A DNA stretch of 64,000 nucleotides from contig CM051517.1 of assembly GCA_028015205.1 (NCBI GenBank), positions 59,581,455-59,645,454 on the forward strand, read 5' to 3'. The translations under genes and the position numbers were made by a program. Shown here piece after piece: positions 24,343 to 36,964 of this stretch (positions within the stretch are counted from its first letter, which is position 1; every line of letters starts with the position of its first letter). Source of the stretch: Mytilisepta virgata. Lineage: Eukaryota > Mollusca > Bivalvia > Mytilida > Mytilidae. Under the pieces are notes generated by a model. That model worked only from the letters and a program-made list of their open reading frames with translations, ran no database searches and was not told the origin of the DNA.

Positions 24343-24463
24343 CAAATGTTTTTGAAATTGCTATTTCTTATTAGCACATTATGCATGCCATTATCAACGA
24401 ACAAATGTTTTTGAAATTGATATTTCCTATTAGCACATTTACGCATACCATTATTAACGGACA
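24343..24463. repeat. 59-bp tandem duplication
   Basis: CAAATGTTTTTGAAATTG begins at 24343 and again at 24402. Both units continue with TATTTC, TATTAGCACATT and GCAT-CCATTAT. Confidence 0.9.
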
Positions 24464-26160
24464 AAAACCTTTGTTCAAATGTTTAAAGGCAAAAGGAGAA
24501 TCGTAATAGGAGACCTTGGTAATGCCACTTTCAGGTATCCTTACCATTTTAATTTAGTAAGAGAAAAAGGAATGACAAGAAGAAGTGCAATGTTTTTACA
24601 AGAATAAAACTACATTGAGCTTTTTTATGTATCGCAAATGCATGGTGAATGGGGTTTTTAAGTCACTTAGCATCTGAAAATGTACAGTCTGAAGAGTCAT
24701 CAAAAAGTTCATGAAAATGTTTTGGTGATGTGAACAAAAATTTGTTCTCCTTACATAATGTGTTATTATCTAGCAAAAACTCATTATATACACAAAATAT
24801 AATGCGTTACCTTTTACATGTAATATATATACAAAAACAGTTGTCATTTACTTACATGTGGCGTTACGTTTCATCATTATGCAAAATATATTCTTTTAAA
24901 TTGAAAGTAACATAAAAAAACCTAATTTTGGAAAATTGAGATATAAAATAGAAGAAATAGATTAATTTACTATACTAGTAAGATGTTTAAAGATTTATGT
25001 TGATAATAGTGTATCTTAAATTACAAAATTTATGGCTTTGAACAACCTGATAATGTGGTGGGTATATTTATGAGAAGAATATTACCGAACTCAGTGGGCG
25101 TACATTTGTAGTTTATAAAGGTTATTATTAATTTGTTTTAAACACCAGACATTTATCGATTTAAACCATACTGACCAAACTAATATTATCCATCTAAAGA
25201 TATCGTTTAATACGTGTTAAACTAGAGTTGAGACCCCTTTGTTTTAAACAGAGTCTGACACATTTAAACAATAACTTGTTTATGTAAACAATTCATATAT
25301 CTTTTTGTAGCACACGCATTGTATACAAAACATGATACTTACTTTTGAAGCGGACATGAGCTTGTTTTTGGGGATAAGTTTTGACTTCTATATTTTTTTT
25401 AATATCATATCAAAATGTTCTCGTCCTGATATGCATTAAAAGATTGCGACTGGACGTTAAAAAATCATCCATCCATCTACATAGTACATTGATACTATTT
25501 TCTCTTATCAATTTAATAAACGAATGTTAGCTGGTAAAATATTCATATACAATCACTTGTTATCTACATTGGTAAGTGTTTTGTCATTGATAAGAAATCA
25601 AACCCCTTCATTTTAATATCCGAGATACAAAACCAAATAACTCCAATCAATGGTGAAAAGGTTTATGTGTCATGTGTGCAACGCTTGACTCTTCATATTG
25701 AATAACGTTCTTAAAGGTCAAAAAGCCTATTTCATTCCAAGAAATTTTCTTTGAAATTCTTTTTAAGAAATGATATCACGTGACCTTTCATACAGTGTTC
25801 TTGTTATATGTTCAAATTGGATTCTAACAATGGAACGAAAGACAATCAAAGAAGACTAGTTGCGACAAACAAGTCTTGATAAAAGGACATATTGCGTGCA
25901 TTATATAAAAGCGAAAAGATACTCGGTAAAAACCTAATGAAAACTAGGTATCATGTCGTATATTTGTAACAGCCAAACAAATGCTCCTTACTCCAAATAT
26001 AAAACCTGGTATTATTAAAATTTGAGATTTAATTCTATTGATATGTTTGCCAATCTCGATATAATTTTATTTTTATTTTTTTTTTTTACCTTTGTTAGCT
26101 TTACATTTTTCGTCTTGTCTTTTTTATGAAAATTAAAGCATACAGGACTTGCTTCAATTG
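24464..26160. other. AT-rich stretch, nothing assigned
   Basis: No motif, repeat or credible exon was found. Confidence 0.4.
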
Positions 26161-26169
26161 AATCACTTT

Positions 26170-26530
26170 ATTAAACATTCTATATATATACATATATATC
26201 TTTATTCTCATCACCATATAAATAGGTACAGAGAAATAGAGAGACATAACAACAAATGTAAACAATATATACAAAAGTAGTTTGGTATGACATAAGTTAG
26301 TCAGGAGGACTCACTCTTTTGTTAATAATGGCTATAAATTTACACAAATGTAGAAGATTTTGTTTATTTTTGGATGACATTATTTCTTTAAAGCATAAAA
26401 TATTCGGCCTTCTGAACAATGTTTTCTTAACATACAATTTTCTTTCTTCTGCCAAAAGAGAACACTTTAAAATGTAGTGATGTTCATCCCCAATACCGCA
26501 ATAACATAAATCAATCGGCTAATAAATGTA
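26170..26530 (-). pseudogene. LINE C-terminal remnant (Cys/His knuckle and 3' end)
   Basis: On the minus strand a frame reads CYCGIGDEHHYILKCSLL (about 26450-26500), then FRRPNILCFKEIM and LCKFIAIINKR, ending at a TAA at 26297-26299. C-x-C...GDE.HY...C followed by RPN...F.EIM and KFI is the Cys/His knuckle and tail found after the reverse-transcriptase domain of invertebrate non-LTR retrotransposons. Upstream frames are scrambled near 26520-26560. An AT-rich 3' region follows to about 26170. No palm domain is present. Confidence 0.7.
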
Positions 26531-26745
26531 TTCCTAGGCGTGGCCAATATTCTGTGTGTTCCGCATACATGTACCTCGGCAACTGATTTCTTGATGAAAA
26601 ATAGGTAGATATATTTTTTTTACACATCTGTACATTTCAAATAACAATTAGCTTTGTCAACATTGATCAAACTGTAAGAAACAAATCTTGATTATATTCA
26701 GCCAAGTCACACATGTTTGTAATGACGTCATATTTGACGTAAATT

Positions 26746-27297
26746 TCAATGAATTGCACATACAAAATAAAAAATAATTATCTTTATTGTCATATAAACA
26801 TATTTAGTTTGTGATAGAACAAAACAAAACATAATATTGCAAAGAAATAACAAATCTAGACAAAATGAACACACGGAAAAAATTAGGAGGTGTTTTTCAT
26901 CATACAGCAAATGGCACCGTTTACATATTCTATCCTTTCTAGAAATTTTATAATAGCGACCTTTTTCTGTATCTAAGTCATGGTCACTAATTCTCAACTT
27001 AGGGAAGCATTTTCTTATAGAAAAGTCATTGGAAGTCAAATAAAATTCTCTATCCAAGCTAAGTTTTAAATTTTTATAAAGTAACAGTTTACTATTTTCA
27101 TCATAGCTATTTATTTTATTTTCAAAAATATTGGAAAATACCCTCTCATAAATTATTTGAGGTATTTCCGTTGCGGAAAAAAAGAAATACTTATTAACAC
27201 TATTGAAAACAAAATGCAAAATAATATTTTTCACTTTGATTTTAAAGAAACCGTTCAGACACTGTCGAAAAACGACTTTAAGTTTAAAAAAGTACAC
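26746..27297 (-). pseudogene. LINE C-terminal region, second remnant
   Basis: An open frame of 183 codons contains SKLLLYKNLK, then FPKLRISDHDLDTEKGRYY, RKDRICKRCHL (26911-26934) and DEKHLLI. The pattern [KR]LRIS.H.L..E.GRY..I.R..RIC..C....DE.H is the conserved region between the reverse-transcriptase domain and the C-terminus of many invertebrate LINEs. After DEKHLLI the frame degenerates into F-, L- and I-rich sequence, so the last cysteine/histidine part is lost. The reverse-transcriptase palm is not found upstream, so the copy is 5'-truncated. It is collinear with the remnant at 26.2-26.5 kb and may be from a different copy of the same family. Confidence 0.75.
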
Positions 27298-27485
27298 ACT
27301 GTATAAAATAGCTCACACCAATTGTACATGAACCTGTGTCATGTGAATATTTATCAATAATCAACAAAATTCAAAATAGATAGTAGAAATTATTATACCT
27401 CATGATCAGTATGTTTTTTTCTATATAAAAATCAAGACATTAGTTTTACTATATATTTGTTACAGGTGATTAGTTTTCAAAACTT

Positions 27486-27537
27486 ATTACCGGTAAATAG
27501 TGACCGATTATTAGTACTGGGAACTATTTACCGGTTA
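27486..27537. other. perfect inverted repeat, 15-bp arms
   Basis: TTACCGGTAAATAGT and ACTATTTACCGGT(TAA) flank a ~20-base spacer. Confidence 0.85.
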
Positions 27538-27558
27538 AGTGTTTCGGTATAATAAAAC

Positions 27559-27712
27559 AGTTATTTAACAGTTATTTCGGGATATAGCCATTTTATTTGT
27601 CCCCTCGACAAATTGACCTTTTCCCTCCGCTACGGATCGGGAAAATAGTCAATGTCTCGGGACAAATAAAATGGCAACAATGTATATCCGACAATACTGT
27701 TAAATAACTGTA
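27559..27712. mobile_element. 154-bp near-perfect foldback palindrome
   Basis: The outer arms CAGTTATTTAACAGT and ACTGTTAAATAACTG match exactly. Inner arms include GGATATAGCCATTTTATTTG with ATTTTATTTGTCCC against GGGACAAATAAAATGGC, and TTTTCCC against GGGAAAA, leaving a tiny central loop near CTCCGCTACGGATC. It is non-coding. It fits a foldback MITE, and I recall close relatives in mussel DNA. Confidence 0.88.
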
Positions 27713-27714
27713 TG

Positions 27715-28900
27715 ATACTACAACATTCATTGAAAATACAGTGTATTTGTCACATAAAATTATATTGAACTCTGCACACCACTACTTTATACGCAATCAT
27801 GTTGCGTTGACTTATCAAAGATCTATTGAAAAAGTGTTTACCAAATGTTATTCGTTGTGGAGAATTGTATATTTTTCTCTAATCAATTCGTACATGTATA
27901 AAGAGATGTATTTTCATGTTGAGATTTTAGAATTGCATTGTTTACCAATCAACGTATAGAAGATTCACGTTACTAGATTTTAATTTACGAAACATCATAA
28001 AACGGATCTAATGATTTTAGTTCATTTATATAAATGTTCTAACATAGTTAGACCAATAAACTCTTTTTTTATTTTTATTTTATATCTTTAACATGTTTAA
28101 TGTATACATGGTTTCAGGATTTTGTTTTTATCTAATTAGAAAAAAAAACGGTGGAAATAGTATACAGCTCATAAGGAAAAAACATGACAAAGGTTAACAA
28201 AAGGTTTCTGCTTCGGTATAATTAAAATTGTACTTTCTGACACTATATACTTTTGTATAGGACAACTTGTCATTACAGGAATTTCCTGGTTCATATCTAA
28301 GAAAAGAGTAATTTTCTGTTTCATATGTCACAAAATGAGAATTAACGATATAATATGAAACCTTTGGCTCGTTAAGAGTAGTAAATGATGAACATAGCCA
28401 AATTTAGTACAAAATGTGTTATACGTTATATGTCTTGCCATTTTCTATGGACTGGATACGATACCTTCTTGTATATGATATCAGGTACATTTTGTATGCT
28501 GGTGACCAATTAAAACTTTTGGAAACTCAAAGACAAATAATCAAAACATTGGTGAGCAGGGGAAGAAAAGAAAAAAAAGAAAACAGAGAAGCAAACTCGA
28601 GGAGTTAAAATTCTACTTTTTTATTCTTGTCTTTGTTGACGCAATGGCAAGTTGGGTCAAATATACCCCCTTTCCTTTTTGAACTTACAGCCCAACAGGA
28701 AACCGACCCGGAGTGAGTGGTAAATGCACAAATTGTGAAATAAATCCAAATATTATATGAGTCCACGTGATTTTCAAGGCAATTTCGTAAACTGTATATG
28801 ATCATGACGATGTAGGTCAATTAGAAAAAAGGAAATGCAAAGAAAAATATTTAAAAATTCTAAAAAGCCGCCACCTTCTTGATAATCATAATGTATGTTT
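27715..28900. other. AT-rich stretch, nothing assigned
   Basis: Frames of 60-72 codons on both strands show no conserved motif. Confidence 0.4.
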
Positions 28901-28904
28901 TTTA

Positions 28905-29315
28905 TATAGAATAGAGAATGAAACGGGGAATGTGTCAAAGATACAACCCGACCAAAGAGCAGAAAACAGCCCAAGGCTACCAATGGGTCTTCAACGCAGC
29001 GAGAAAATCCCGCATCCGGAAGCGGGATTCAGCTGGCCCCTAAACAATACGGTATACTAGTTCAGCAAACTGGACGGCACACTAAACTCCGACACATGAA
29101 AATGAATCAAAATTTAGAAAATACACAAGACTAACAAAGGCTAGAGGTTCCTGACTTGGGACAGGAGTAAAAATGCGGCGGGGTTAAACATGTTTTGTGA
29201 GATCTCAACCTCCCTCTATACCTCTAGCCAATGTAGAATAAACAAACACACAGCGATACACACAGTAAAACTCAGTTCAAAAGATGTCCGAGTCCGATGT
29301 TGAAAAAGGTAACAG
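28905..29315 (-). mobile_element. mussel retroelement 3' region (no coding part)
   Basis: I recognise this block from mussel genomic sequences. It carries GGGGAATGTGTCAAAGATAC, CAACGCAGCGAGAAAATCCC, TTCAGCTGGCCCCTAAAC, GACTAACAAAGGC, CCTGACTTGGGACAGG and GCGGCGGGGTTAAACATG. In other mussel copies the sense strand is the complement, placing it 3' of a reverse-transcriptase gene, hence the minus call. No coding remnant adjoins this copy. Confidence 0.65.
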
Positions 29316-29419
29316 AAGAAACTAAGCAAAATGACAATGATTCAATATATATTGACAAAGGACTACTAGCAGTTACTTACTGGAGCAAATTTAACTATAA
29401 CATAATATTTATAGTATGT

Positions 29420-29645
29420 TTTATACACCAGAGTGTCAGGATAGATAAGGGGAAGGTTTGGCGACCCATGAAACCGGTTTAACACCACCACTGTTAAGTG
29501 TCTGTAGTAAGTCAGACTATCCTGATTTTGTGTTGTTGTTTTTGTTTGTGTTTTGTGCTCTTTCATGTTGTTTTCTGTCCGGGGTTCTGTCTGCTGGGTG
29601 AAGTTGATTGACCAGTTTGTCATTGATGACCTTACCTGTTATCCA
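29420..29645 (+). repeat. copy of the CTATCCTGAC family with downstream arm
   Basis: The inverted ends GTCAGGATAG (about 29435) and CTATCCTGA (about 29517) flank a core with GGGGAAGGTTTGG and AAACCGGTTTAACACC. A T/G-rich downstream part (GTTTGTGTTTTGTGCTC, GTCCGGGGTTCTGTCTG) is shared with 36262-36385. Confidence 0.75.
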
Positions 29646-29849
29646 TTTGTTGGTTGTTTACATAAATATAATTACACAAAAAGTACAAATATTCCAGACC
29701 TTGCACTTTCAGATTCAAAGATACATTTGTGTACATACATTGTACATATACTTCAGATGAACTTTTTTAAATTCCAGATAAATAACACATTTACATTCAA
29801 AGATACTTTAGATGAAAATCTAGACTCCCAATATAACACCAGGTAATAT

Positions 29850-32800
29850 TAAAAACTTAGATTTATTCTCATTGATATGTTTTATTTTCAATCTCTAGAG
29901 AAATTTTTTATTTTGAACTCTTTTTGCCTGATTCGCCTGGGCGCGATTGTCTTGCAACTGGAGCACATAGTGCTGATACCTAACGAATTTCAAAAAAGCT
30001 TTATTCGGGTATACAGTATAACCATTTATGAGATATTTTATATTAGATGTTGTGATGCATAAATCGTGAACTGCTTATCTATAGTTGTACATAGTCAATA
30101 CATGATTTTCAAAGGACTGATTTTGTTCAATTGTCAATGACTGTAGTTTCTTCACGCGTATGTTTACTTCAGGTCTCCTGATATTGTAGACATATAACTC
30201 AATCTTTGTCCACGAAACAAATAATTAAATGAATGTCACTGTAATTGATAGTTATATTTACCCACCAGGGCAAGGATATGGCAATCAAATCAAATTAAAG
30301 AGATCAACGAACGGTTATAAAACGTGTATGAACTGCCACGTTTATTTCTATTGCTGTTTTTTGACGTAAGTTAAAAAAATAAATTCAAAGTACTAAATCC
30401 GTTTTAAACCATACAGAAAGTATACGTACATAGCTATCAATAATATTTCATTGCAATTTTGATGGTATTCTTGTTTTCGAATCTCCAATTCCCTTCATCC
30501 ATATGCAAATTAATGTTCCTTGACTTACCTGAAATAGGACCCCCCTTTTTTTCTAGACTGCTGAATCAAAATACAATTCCAAATCCTTATAGAATTCAAA
30601 ATCAAGTAATTCTAGTGACAGGCATGAAATGAATCTTGGAGAAATTTTACAGATTTTACCGATTGTAAGAGGCTATGGGAAATGATTTGCTGAATGCATT
30701 CTTTAACCAAAATAAACGAATTTAGCGACATTTGAGGTGACCACCGTTCTTTCGAACGTGTGGCCACATATATGAATATGGATGAAAGATGCAAAACAGA
30801 ACAATATATTCAAATTTTGTAATTTTAAAAGCATATAATGGTAAAAAAACTCTCATTCCATATGGAAATAAATCATTTTCTAATATTTTATGTAATATAC
30901 CTAATAATTTGAATCATTTTTGTTATATGTAAAACGAACCGGTGGCATCAGATAATTTCTTTGAAGTGGATTGTACGATCGAGTTAAAAAAATATTATAT
31001 AACTTAATCAAATGCCCAATGCACTATTAAATATTTAAAAGTATCACACAGAGATTAAGTCGATTCTCACGAGACTATATTGGATTTTTAATAGATTGAT
31101 GTAATTCAGTTTTAACATATAACAGCAGTACTTAGTGTGTTTTTTTTAGTATATTACCATTACTAAAGAGAACATGGCCTTTCATGCAAAAATAATTGGG
31201 AAAAAAAGGTGGCACGTCGATCACGTTGCATACAGTTAAATGAACTCAATTATTTGTGTAAAAAAACGTGATTATTTTCCTGATATAATTACGACATAGC
31301 ACAAGTTAATGCCTGTTTTCGGTAAAGAATGTAACGTTCATGACGTTATTTGACTGGAAAATCAATTCAGTAATTTGCTTGGTGACAACAGAGTATTTAC
31401 TGCGGAAGTAATTGCAAGCAACATGCTTACTTGATAGCTTGTTTGTCACTCTCTCTTTCTATTATATTTTAATAATTTGGGTTTGTGGAATTACTTTCGG
31501 AAAGAAAAATTAAATATTGTGTTAATATAGACTCGTGTCTTTGATTCATTCATTAACAACCATTTCTTTTACAGCGACTTTAAGTATGAAGAAAATTATG
31601 AAAGATCCACTCAATCTTTTGTAAATTTTAAGTCCAAGAAAATTTGAGCTCCAAGTTGTTTGATGTATTATATTGGTATATTCTCCTTATACAATGTACA
31701 GTGTACATCCATATCAGTGTGTTTCCGTTTGAAAGCTACAACGTATTCAGGGGAGCCATGAAACTGAATTTGAAAGTGTGCACCATGTGGTTATTTCGAA
31801 TAGACTGAAAAAAAAATTACTGCCAATTCTTATAATTTAATTCAAACGTTGTTTTGACATCTAGAACGTCGGAATTCCCTTTGATGACGTCATAGTAGAA
31901 AAGAAGAATTTAGTCTACGATATGATAGACGAAATAAAATTGATCAATTAAATGATTCATTACATTCAATATTAAATTATTGTATAATAAATATCCTATC
32001 AGACCAATTTTGATCCAAAAGATATTCTTATTTTTACGGCTATCAGTTGTGCCGAGACAGAAAAGGTTGAAAACTGAAACAGTTTCCCCCCCCCCAAAAA
32101 AAAAAAAAAAAAAAAAAAAACGAAGAAGAGCAGATTGCTAGGCCGAAATTACTGAAACGGTAACGCCATACTCATTTAAGGACAGGGAAATGCACTTTCG
32201 TAAAATTGATTTTAAATTTGGACTTTCATGCTACTATCAAAATACTATCATATTAGCGGAAACTTGGGGTCGTTTAGAAGAGGCGATAATAATGTAATTT
32301 AAATGTTATTTATTGTACAGAACGAATATTACTTAACTGCTGTAAGTATATAATAAATTGTGATAATAGCTATTTCCCACTTGCGGTTATTGGAGTTGTC
32401 TACCATATGCACGAGTTATCTTTCCTGATAGAAGGTATCTTGTATTTAACATGAAGTACAAAAATTACTTTTAAGTTTTTCTGAACTAGGGAAGACCTTC
32501 ATCAGACATCGAAACATGCGGGAAAATATATCCAAAAACATATCATTATTGTGTATGGAGGATATTGTTGGGAAAAATAAATATTTTGCAGAAAAATGAC
32601 AATTTGTACATTGATGTTTATAGAAGTCACCTTCTCCAAGGAGCAGAGAACTTCGTGAATAGGAGACAACTCACATGTAACGTTGTTTATTTATGGGCAA
32701 AATTGCTGTTATTACTACTAAATATGTAATAAATACACGTATTTACATCAAAGAATATTATCTCCTGTCGTATATAGTAACTTGTTACATGAATATAATT

Positions 32801-33955
32801 AAGAAATATTTCTCAGTAAATACTTTAAAAAATCAAACGGAAACAATTTAAGATAATTATGTATGATTGTAATACAGTTGTAAATATCTTAAAAAAATTA
32901 ACTGACTACAACGGTAAAACTCTATAATTAGAGACAGAATAAGCACTTGTAATTTTATTTGATGAATTTCTACTTGTCCATTTCTAGTGTATATATAACG
33001 CCAACACTATTTTATTCCTTCTGACATAAGGCTATCAATGTGATTAGAATAAAAAATAATCATTACCGGTGACAAATAAGATGATCACTTCTGACAGTCC
33101 ACTATAACATAACTCTGTTTTTGTCTGGAAGTGTCAGTCGTCCACAAAAGAGTGGAGTGTGTGGTCTGGTTTTATTTTGTTCGACTTAAAACGGTTACTG
33201 GTATCTCATGTTCTCAAACCCGCTTTTTGGATATAATTATTCAAGCGATTTATTTACAGAAGCAAAACATTTAAGGGCAGAGAATTAATTTTGAATTCGA
33301 AAAAAAAACAATGATAAATGTTGGACAAATTTACCAGTTTTAAATATATATATAGGAGTAAAAAAAAATCCTGCAAAAAGTCACTTTAGTGACATACATG
33401 TACAAAATTTATTTATCACGAAGTTAACATACGTGCTGTTTAATATCCACTATTTCGTAAAGAATTGGTTGCATTCCTGCGAAATATTTTACTACGAGAC
33501 GGCATTGCGTTGTACAGCTGATTTGAAAATCGTGAACAGCACGTGCTATTTAGAACCTTTTTTTTGGTAAACGTCGTTCTCCACCAATAAAATTTAACTT
33601 CGGCACGCGAGTTTACATTTGCAGCTATATTTTGCTCGATAATATAGCCAATGGCAATACGATGAAAGACCGTGTGACTCAGAAGAATCTCGGATTAAAA
33701 TTGACGGCATGTGGTCTTAAATTGAAACTTCAGTGATTTTTTTTTAATTAAACTATAAGATTAAATTCGCATTTATGAAAACACCGCTGGCTCTTCCGGT
33801 TGATTGTCTTATTATTCATTTGTGTTTTCAGTAGCTTTTAGCTGTCTGAAAATAGTTTAATTTGTTTTTATCCATTCAGCAGACAAGTTGTCTCTACAGC
33901 GTATCATTTACTATCCGAAATCTGTATAATTATTAACAATACGTGCTACTCTGTT
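29850..33955. other. 4.1-kb AT-rich stretch, nothing assigned
   Basis: The only landmark is a C(10)A(25) homopolymer junction at 32086-32120. No open frame has a recognisable domain. A distant or short host exon could hide here. Confidence 0.4.
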
Positions 33956-33960
33956 TTTTT

Positions 33961-34050
33961 AAGCTTAATTAAGATTTTAAAATTTTAAAATTAATGGCTT
34001 AAAGTAGTTTTTCTTACTATTAAGCCGTAAAAATGCGGTTAATTAAGCTT
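33961..34050. other. 90-bp foldback with 12-bp arms
   Basis: AAGCTTAATTAA (33961-33972) pairs exactly with TTAATTAAGCTT (34039-34050). An inner pair is GGCTTAA against TTAAGCC. Confidence 0.75.
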
Positions 34051-34054
34051 CAAA

Positions 34055-36145
34055 GATCCAGTTGTAGCCTTGTTAAATATTTAATGTTATGGATAATTTT
34101 TAACATTTTTTTTTTCAAGAAGTAATAAAGTAATACTGTATGTTTGTTTGTTTCTATTAGCCGACAATCGAACCCACTTGCCCTTTATAAGAACTTTTGA
34201 AATTTCTAATGGAAGATCTATTGATTTACCACATGAAGTTCTCGAACATATTAATTACGTTCTCTGACCAATTGAAGTTCCACTATTTAGATGCCTTTAC
34301 AGCAAACCAGGTCATGATTCGACCATTTTTATGTAATGTTTTTATTTCATTCAGAATCCAAACTATTGGAATACAAGTTATATCAACCTAAACAACGTCC
34401 TCTCCTTATGTTGGTTACAAATGTTATTTGCAACAATACACTTTAAAACTTCCCTTCTGTTTTAAAAAAGCCACTAGATGTATTTGATTTGTGTTAGTAA
34501 TGGTTGAGATGAAACATAATTAGTCCATAAAATTAACTCTTCAGTTACTCGAACATGCGAAACCATTAAAAATGCATTTTTATGATTAAACTTTATTTAT
34601 TTTGTTATGCAAAATTTCTGTCTATCATGGTACGTGTTTTTTCATTATTTAATTTCCGCCATATGAACATGCATCTTTTTCTTGATATGACAATAATGGA
34701 AAATTCTGCGCTACATTGTAGGCGACTTTTCAGAAAGAGTAGCAATATTCGTAAACCATTGACAAGAAAACGATGGTCACTGGTTACGAACATTGTTTCT
34801 GCTTTTATTTTGATTCTAGATGAACATGTACAATGTACCTGACTAGCAATCTATCATAACATTCTCTGTTAAGATAATTTGAAAAGTAAGTAATCACATA
34901 AATGTAGTCAAGTGTAAAAAGTAAAAATTTTAAAGTGAAGATATTACTACATATGTGTATTATTCATAAATTATAATTTTAAATTCAAAAGATCTTGGTA
35001 ATATAATGTTTATTTTGCCTTTCTTCTTCAAATATATTACTTCGTTCATCAATCGTTCAAAAAGAGAAAAAAATAAATATTCCGTTGCGGGGAACTTGGT
35101 CTAGATATATTTGTTTGATATAAAGATACACGAGCATGGCGAATTTTCTAATAAATCAACATCACATGAAGTAAGATGTACATGATCAACGATTCGTGCT
35201 AACAGTCAGAGGCAAATAGCGTTTTTATGGAGGGAAAAGTATATTATATATGGTTCGTGATTGATTCACTTCAACAATTTTTTAACTTGATGATACCATT
35301 TCATGCATTTATTGTCACGTATAATTTTCTTAATGTGGAATATTAGAAAAGTTAATTTAGCAATGTTTGCAATAACTCGATAGTACATTTTAACTGATAA
35401 CTGAAAAATTGTTCTTTTTTTGAAAATTTATTGAAGCATATTACATTTCTCTTAGATATTAGATTTCATCGTCTACTATATAAGATATTACATCAAACTT
35501 TTAGTTTTTGTCCCATGTAAATGTATTGGAGAAAATGATTTATAAATAATTATAAACAACTCTAACTCATCATTTTAAGTCCACTATGATCTGTTTTTAG
35601 TGGGAGATCGTTGCACGTGTATCGATCTCCCATTGTTGTGACGTCCAATCAGAATTCTTTTGTCATTGCCTTTTGACAAGTCAGGCGTAAAGTTATTTAA
35701 CTTCGTCTAATGTGCCCAATGAATTTACCTAGATACAGGAAACCTCAAAATCGAGTAATTACGGAAGATATAAGTAATTATTTTCGTTAAAAAGTGAAGA
35801 ACTGGAAAATGTTCAACTCGTAATTCAGCGTATTTCTCCTCATCTCGTCATTTTCACTAGGGATAGACGTGAATTTTAAAAACTCGTTGAAGACTTTCTA
35901 GTCTTATCTTTTAACTCGTGTAAGAACCTATTAATCTTAATCAACGGAAGTAGCGATATTCAGGGATAAAGTGAAGAATAAGAACTAGATTCTGGTTCAA
36001 CCAGCAATGCTGGTAGAAATATTCATTCCAGAATTGTTACCAGAATTTTCCAGCATTGCAGATATTCAGTTCTAATGTTAGTTTGTAAAATTGTACCGGT
36101 TAAAGAAAATGTTTTGAATATGATAATAGACACGGTGTTGCCTTT
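34055..36145. other. no gene recognised
   Basis: CCGACAATCGAACCCAC at 34161 resembles 40036-40058 and a reversed Pol III B box, which is weak. Open frames of 64-86 codons at 34197-34842 carry no motif. Confidence 0.35.
35601..35632. other. perfect hairpin with CACGTG in the loop
   Basis: TGGGAGATCG (35601-35610) and CGATCTCCCA (35623-35632) are exact complements around a 12-base loop containing GCACGTGT. Confidence 0.85.
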
Positions 36146-36149
36146 TATA

Positions 36150-36390
36150 GTACATTTTATAGCCCAGAGTGTCAGGATAGGTAACGGGGAGGTTTTGGTA
36201 CTTTTAAAACCGATTTGACGCTACTACTGATAAGAGTGTGTATAAAATAAGACTATCCTGACTCTTTATGTTTATGTTTGTGTGCTTTTTATATAATTTT
36301 TTTCGGGGTGTCTGTCAGTTGGGCGGCATTGATTGATTACATGTAGTATGTCATTTGTTGACCTTTCTTTTTATCTTTTTGTTTACTGAT
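36150..36390 (+). repeat. copy of the CTATCCTGAC family
   Basis: CCAGAGTGTCAGGATAG, GGGGAGGTTTTGGTAC, AAACCGATTTGACGC and GACTATCCTGAC match 29420-29645 in order and orientation, including the downstream T/G-rich arm. Confidence 0.75.
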
Positions 36391-36434
36391 AATGAGTTAA
36401 TTTCAGAGCAAACATTGTACCATACTTATAATCT

Positions 36435-36960
36435 GAAAACAAGAGTTTATTATGAATAAATACTTTAATACCAATATCGATGCGCAAAATATGCACATTT
36501 GGTCGATTTACGATTCACCAGTTGCGCTCAAGGACTAAAATGTTGAAAACCAAAATAATCCAAAACGTTGAAAATCAAAGTCAAAAATGCCAAAATGATC
36601 AAATGGGATAAAGCCAAAATCATCTAAGGACAGAGCTACGCTCGAGGGAGATACCCTTTGGTTTTCACAAATTTTACAATTTTGTAACACTCAATTTCGG
36701 GCTAGTATCGAAATACTAGCAACTAAGCTGGTGATACTCTCGGACACTTGGAGTTCACCAACAGTGGCATCGACTCAGTGGTAATAATAAAAATTCTTTG
36801 ATACCAATTTTGATGCACAAGATGTACACAGTTCGTTGATTTACGACAGATCAGTTGTGCGCAAGGCCTAAAATTTTGAAAACAAAACAATCTGAAAGTC
36901 AAAAATGCCAAAAATGACCAAAATGGGTAAATCAATTTAAAAAAAGAGATCAAAATAAAA
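36435..36960 (+). repeat. one and a half tandem units of the ~340-bp family
   Basis: The first unit starts at the AATACTTTAATACCAATAT region. It runs through TTTACGATTCACCAG, CAAAATG-rich sequence, GGACAGAGCTACGCTCGAGG, AATTTCGGGCTAGTATCGAA and GGCATCGACTCAGTGG. The second starts near 36790 with ATTCTTTGATACCAATTTTG. This is the best copy for defining the unit. Confidence 0.8.
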
Positions 36961-36964
36961 ATTA

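Noticed and set aside
26746..27297. Initial idea of a novel membrane protein because of the hydrophobic C-terminus
   Set aside because: The LRIS.H.L..E.GRY and RIC..C motifs show a LINE tail. The hydrophobic end is frame-degenerate sequence.
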